Origin: Candidatus Nanohalarchaeota archaeon
GTDB taxonomy: Archaea > EX4484-52 > B79-G9
Length of the DNA stretch: 5,007 nucleotides
Assembly: GCA_030635525.1 (NCBI GenBank)
Contig: DAOVYR010000102.1
Span: 1-5,007 of the forward strand
Direction of reading: 5' to 3'
Part shown: positions 4,809 through 5,007 of the stretch, piece after piece
Layout: every line of letters begins with the position of its first letter
Numbering within the stretch: position 1 is the stretch's first letter
Made by a program: the position numbers and the translations under genes
The notes under the pieces: generated by a model
The model's database searches: none
What the model saw: only the letters and a program-made list of their open reading frames with translations
Told to the model about the DNA's origin: nothing

Positions 4809-5007
4809 CTATATCGCATCCGGGCCTGCGTCTTCTATGTCTGCATGGGTGCGCTTTATTGAGAGGCCTTTCAGAAAGATTACAAGGAATGATATGAAGA
4901 GTATGCTTAGACCGGCGGTTAGACCGTATGCGTCTGCTGTGATGCCTATAAGGTATGGGATTATTGCGCCGCCTATAACTGCTGTCCATAGTATGCCTGA
5001 TACGACA
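4809..5007 (-). CDS. MFS transporter, C-terminal fragment (fucose/glucose permease-like)
   Basis: On the minus strand a frame runs open from the window edge to TAG (4811-4809), giving the last 65 residues of a protein whose start lies beyond 5007. It begins VVSGILWTAVIGGAIIPYLI and continues GITADAYGL. This is the TM11-loop pattern of Major Facilitator sugar permeases of the FucP/glucose-galactose group ('GGAIIP...G.ADA.G'). A last hydrophobic helix (about residues 31-48) and a hydrophilic tail ending KRTHADIEDAGPDAI follow. It would import a substrate, perhaps a sugar, with protons; specificity cannot be read from this fragment. Its stop codon is one base from the rpiB stop, so the two genes converge. 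The family call rests on one short stretch, so MFS is fairly safe and the FucP group less so. Confidence 0.68.
   Translation of the reverse strand, partial: VVSGILWTAVIGGAIIPYLIGITADAYGLTAGLSILFISFLVIFLKGLSIKRTHADIEDAGPDAI

Noticed and set aside
4465..4989. Minus-strand open frame of 174 codons overlapping rpiB and the right edge
   Set aside because: It is antisense to a well-matched rpiB, its product is a low-complexity arginine/histidine-rich sequence, and a different minus-strand frame at 4809-5007 carries recognisable MFS sequence.
1..5007. tRNA, rRNA, CRISPR array or insertion sequence
   Set aside because: No cloverleaf, spaced direct repeats or transposase-like frame was seen; the only repeats are those listed.

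Overview
The window looks like a stretch of an archaeal chromosome, possibly from an uncultured lineage. Three things point that way. A TATA-like box (TTTATAAC) sits about 100 bases before a surface-protein gene. Ribosome binding sites of the GGTGA type precede two genes. A CARDB/Ig-like anchored surface protein of the COG1361 type is paired with an FtsX-like ABC permease, a combination I associate with archaea. None of these is decisive alone: the toastrack/LiaI pair at the left and rpiB at the right are mainly bacterial-type families, so a bacterial origin is not excluded.

Layout: (1) 1-738 holds the 3' part of a DUF2807/toastrack (GIN, beta-helix) protein, followed after 3 nt by a 55-residue LiaI/LiaF-type two-helix membrane protein. 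Together they form a small envelope-stress-like module. (2) 739-973 is non-coding, with a weak hairpin, a TATA-like promoter and a perfect 12-bp palindrome at the expected transcription start. (3) 974-4114 is a tight three-gene operon: a secreted, C-terminally anchored protein with Ig-like domains, a MacB/LolC-like four-helix permease and a LolD/MacB-like ATPase. Gaps are 15 nt and 3 nt. (4) 4115-4345 is non-coding, with two consecutive inverted repeats, the second followed by T6, and a possible promoter. (5) 4346-4807 is ribose-5-phosphate isomerase B. (6) 4809-5007, minus strand, is the C-terminal end of an MFS transporter resembling the fucose/glucose permease group. It converges on rpiB with one base between the stop codons.

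The ABC operon differs in base and codon use from its neighbours. Lysine is mostly AAA in the operon (27 of 35 and 16 of 23 codons in the two genes counted) but mostly AAG in the toastrack gene (9 of 11) and rpiB (10 of 11). A near-identical 14-base sequence, AAAGTGTGTAAWAC, lies about 45 bases before the operon and about 30 bases after it. The operon could therefore be an acquired cassette.

The genes probably work as three units: envelope sensing or protection (toastrack + LiaI-like), export or membrane-extraction work by a MacB-like ABC machine with a dedicated extracellular partner, and sugar uptake plus pentose-phosphate metabolism (MFS + RpiB). The link between the first two is inference from proximity. 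The least described part is the anchored Ig-like protein and ABC transporter pair, which has no visible MacA-type adaptor and no known substrate.
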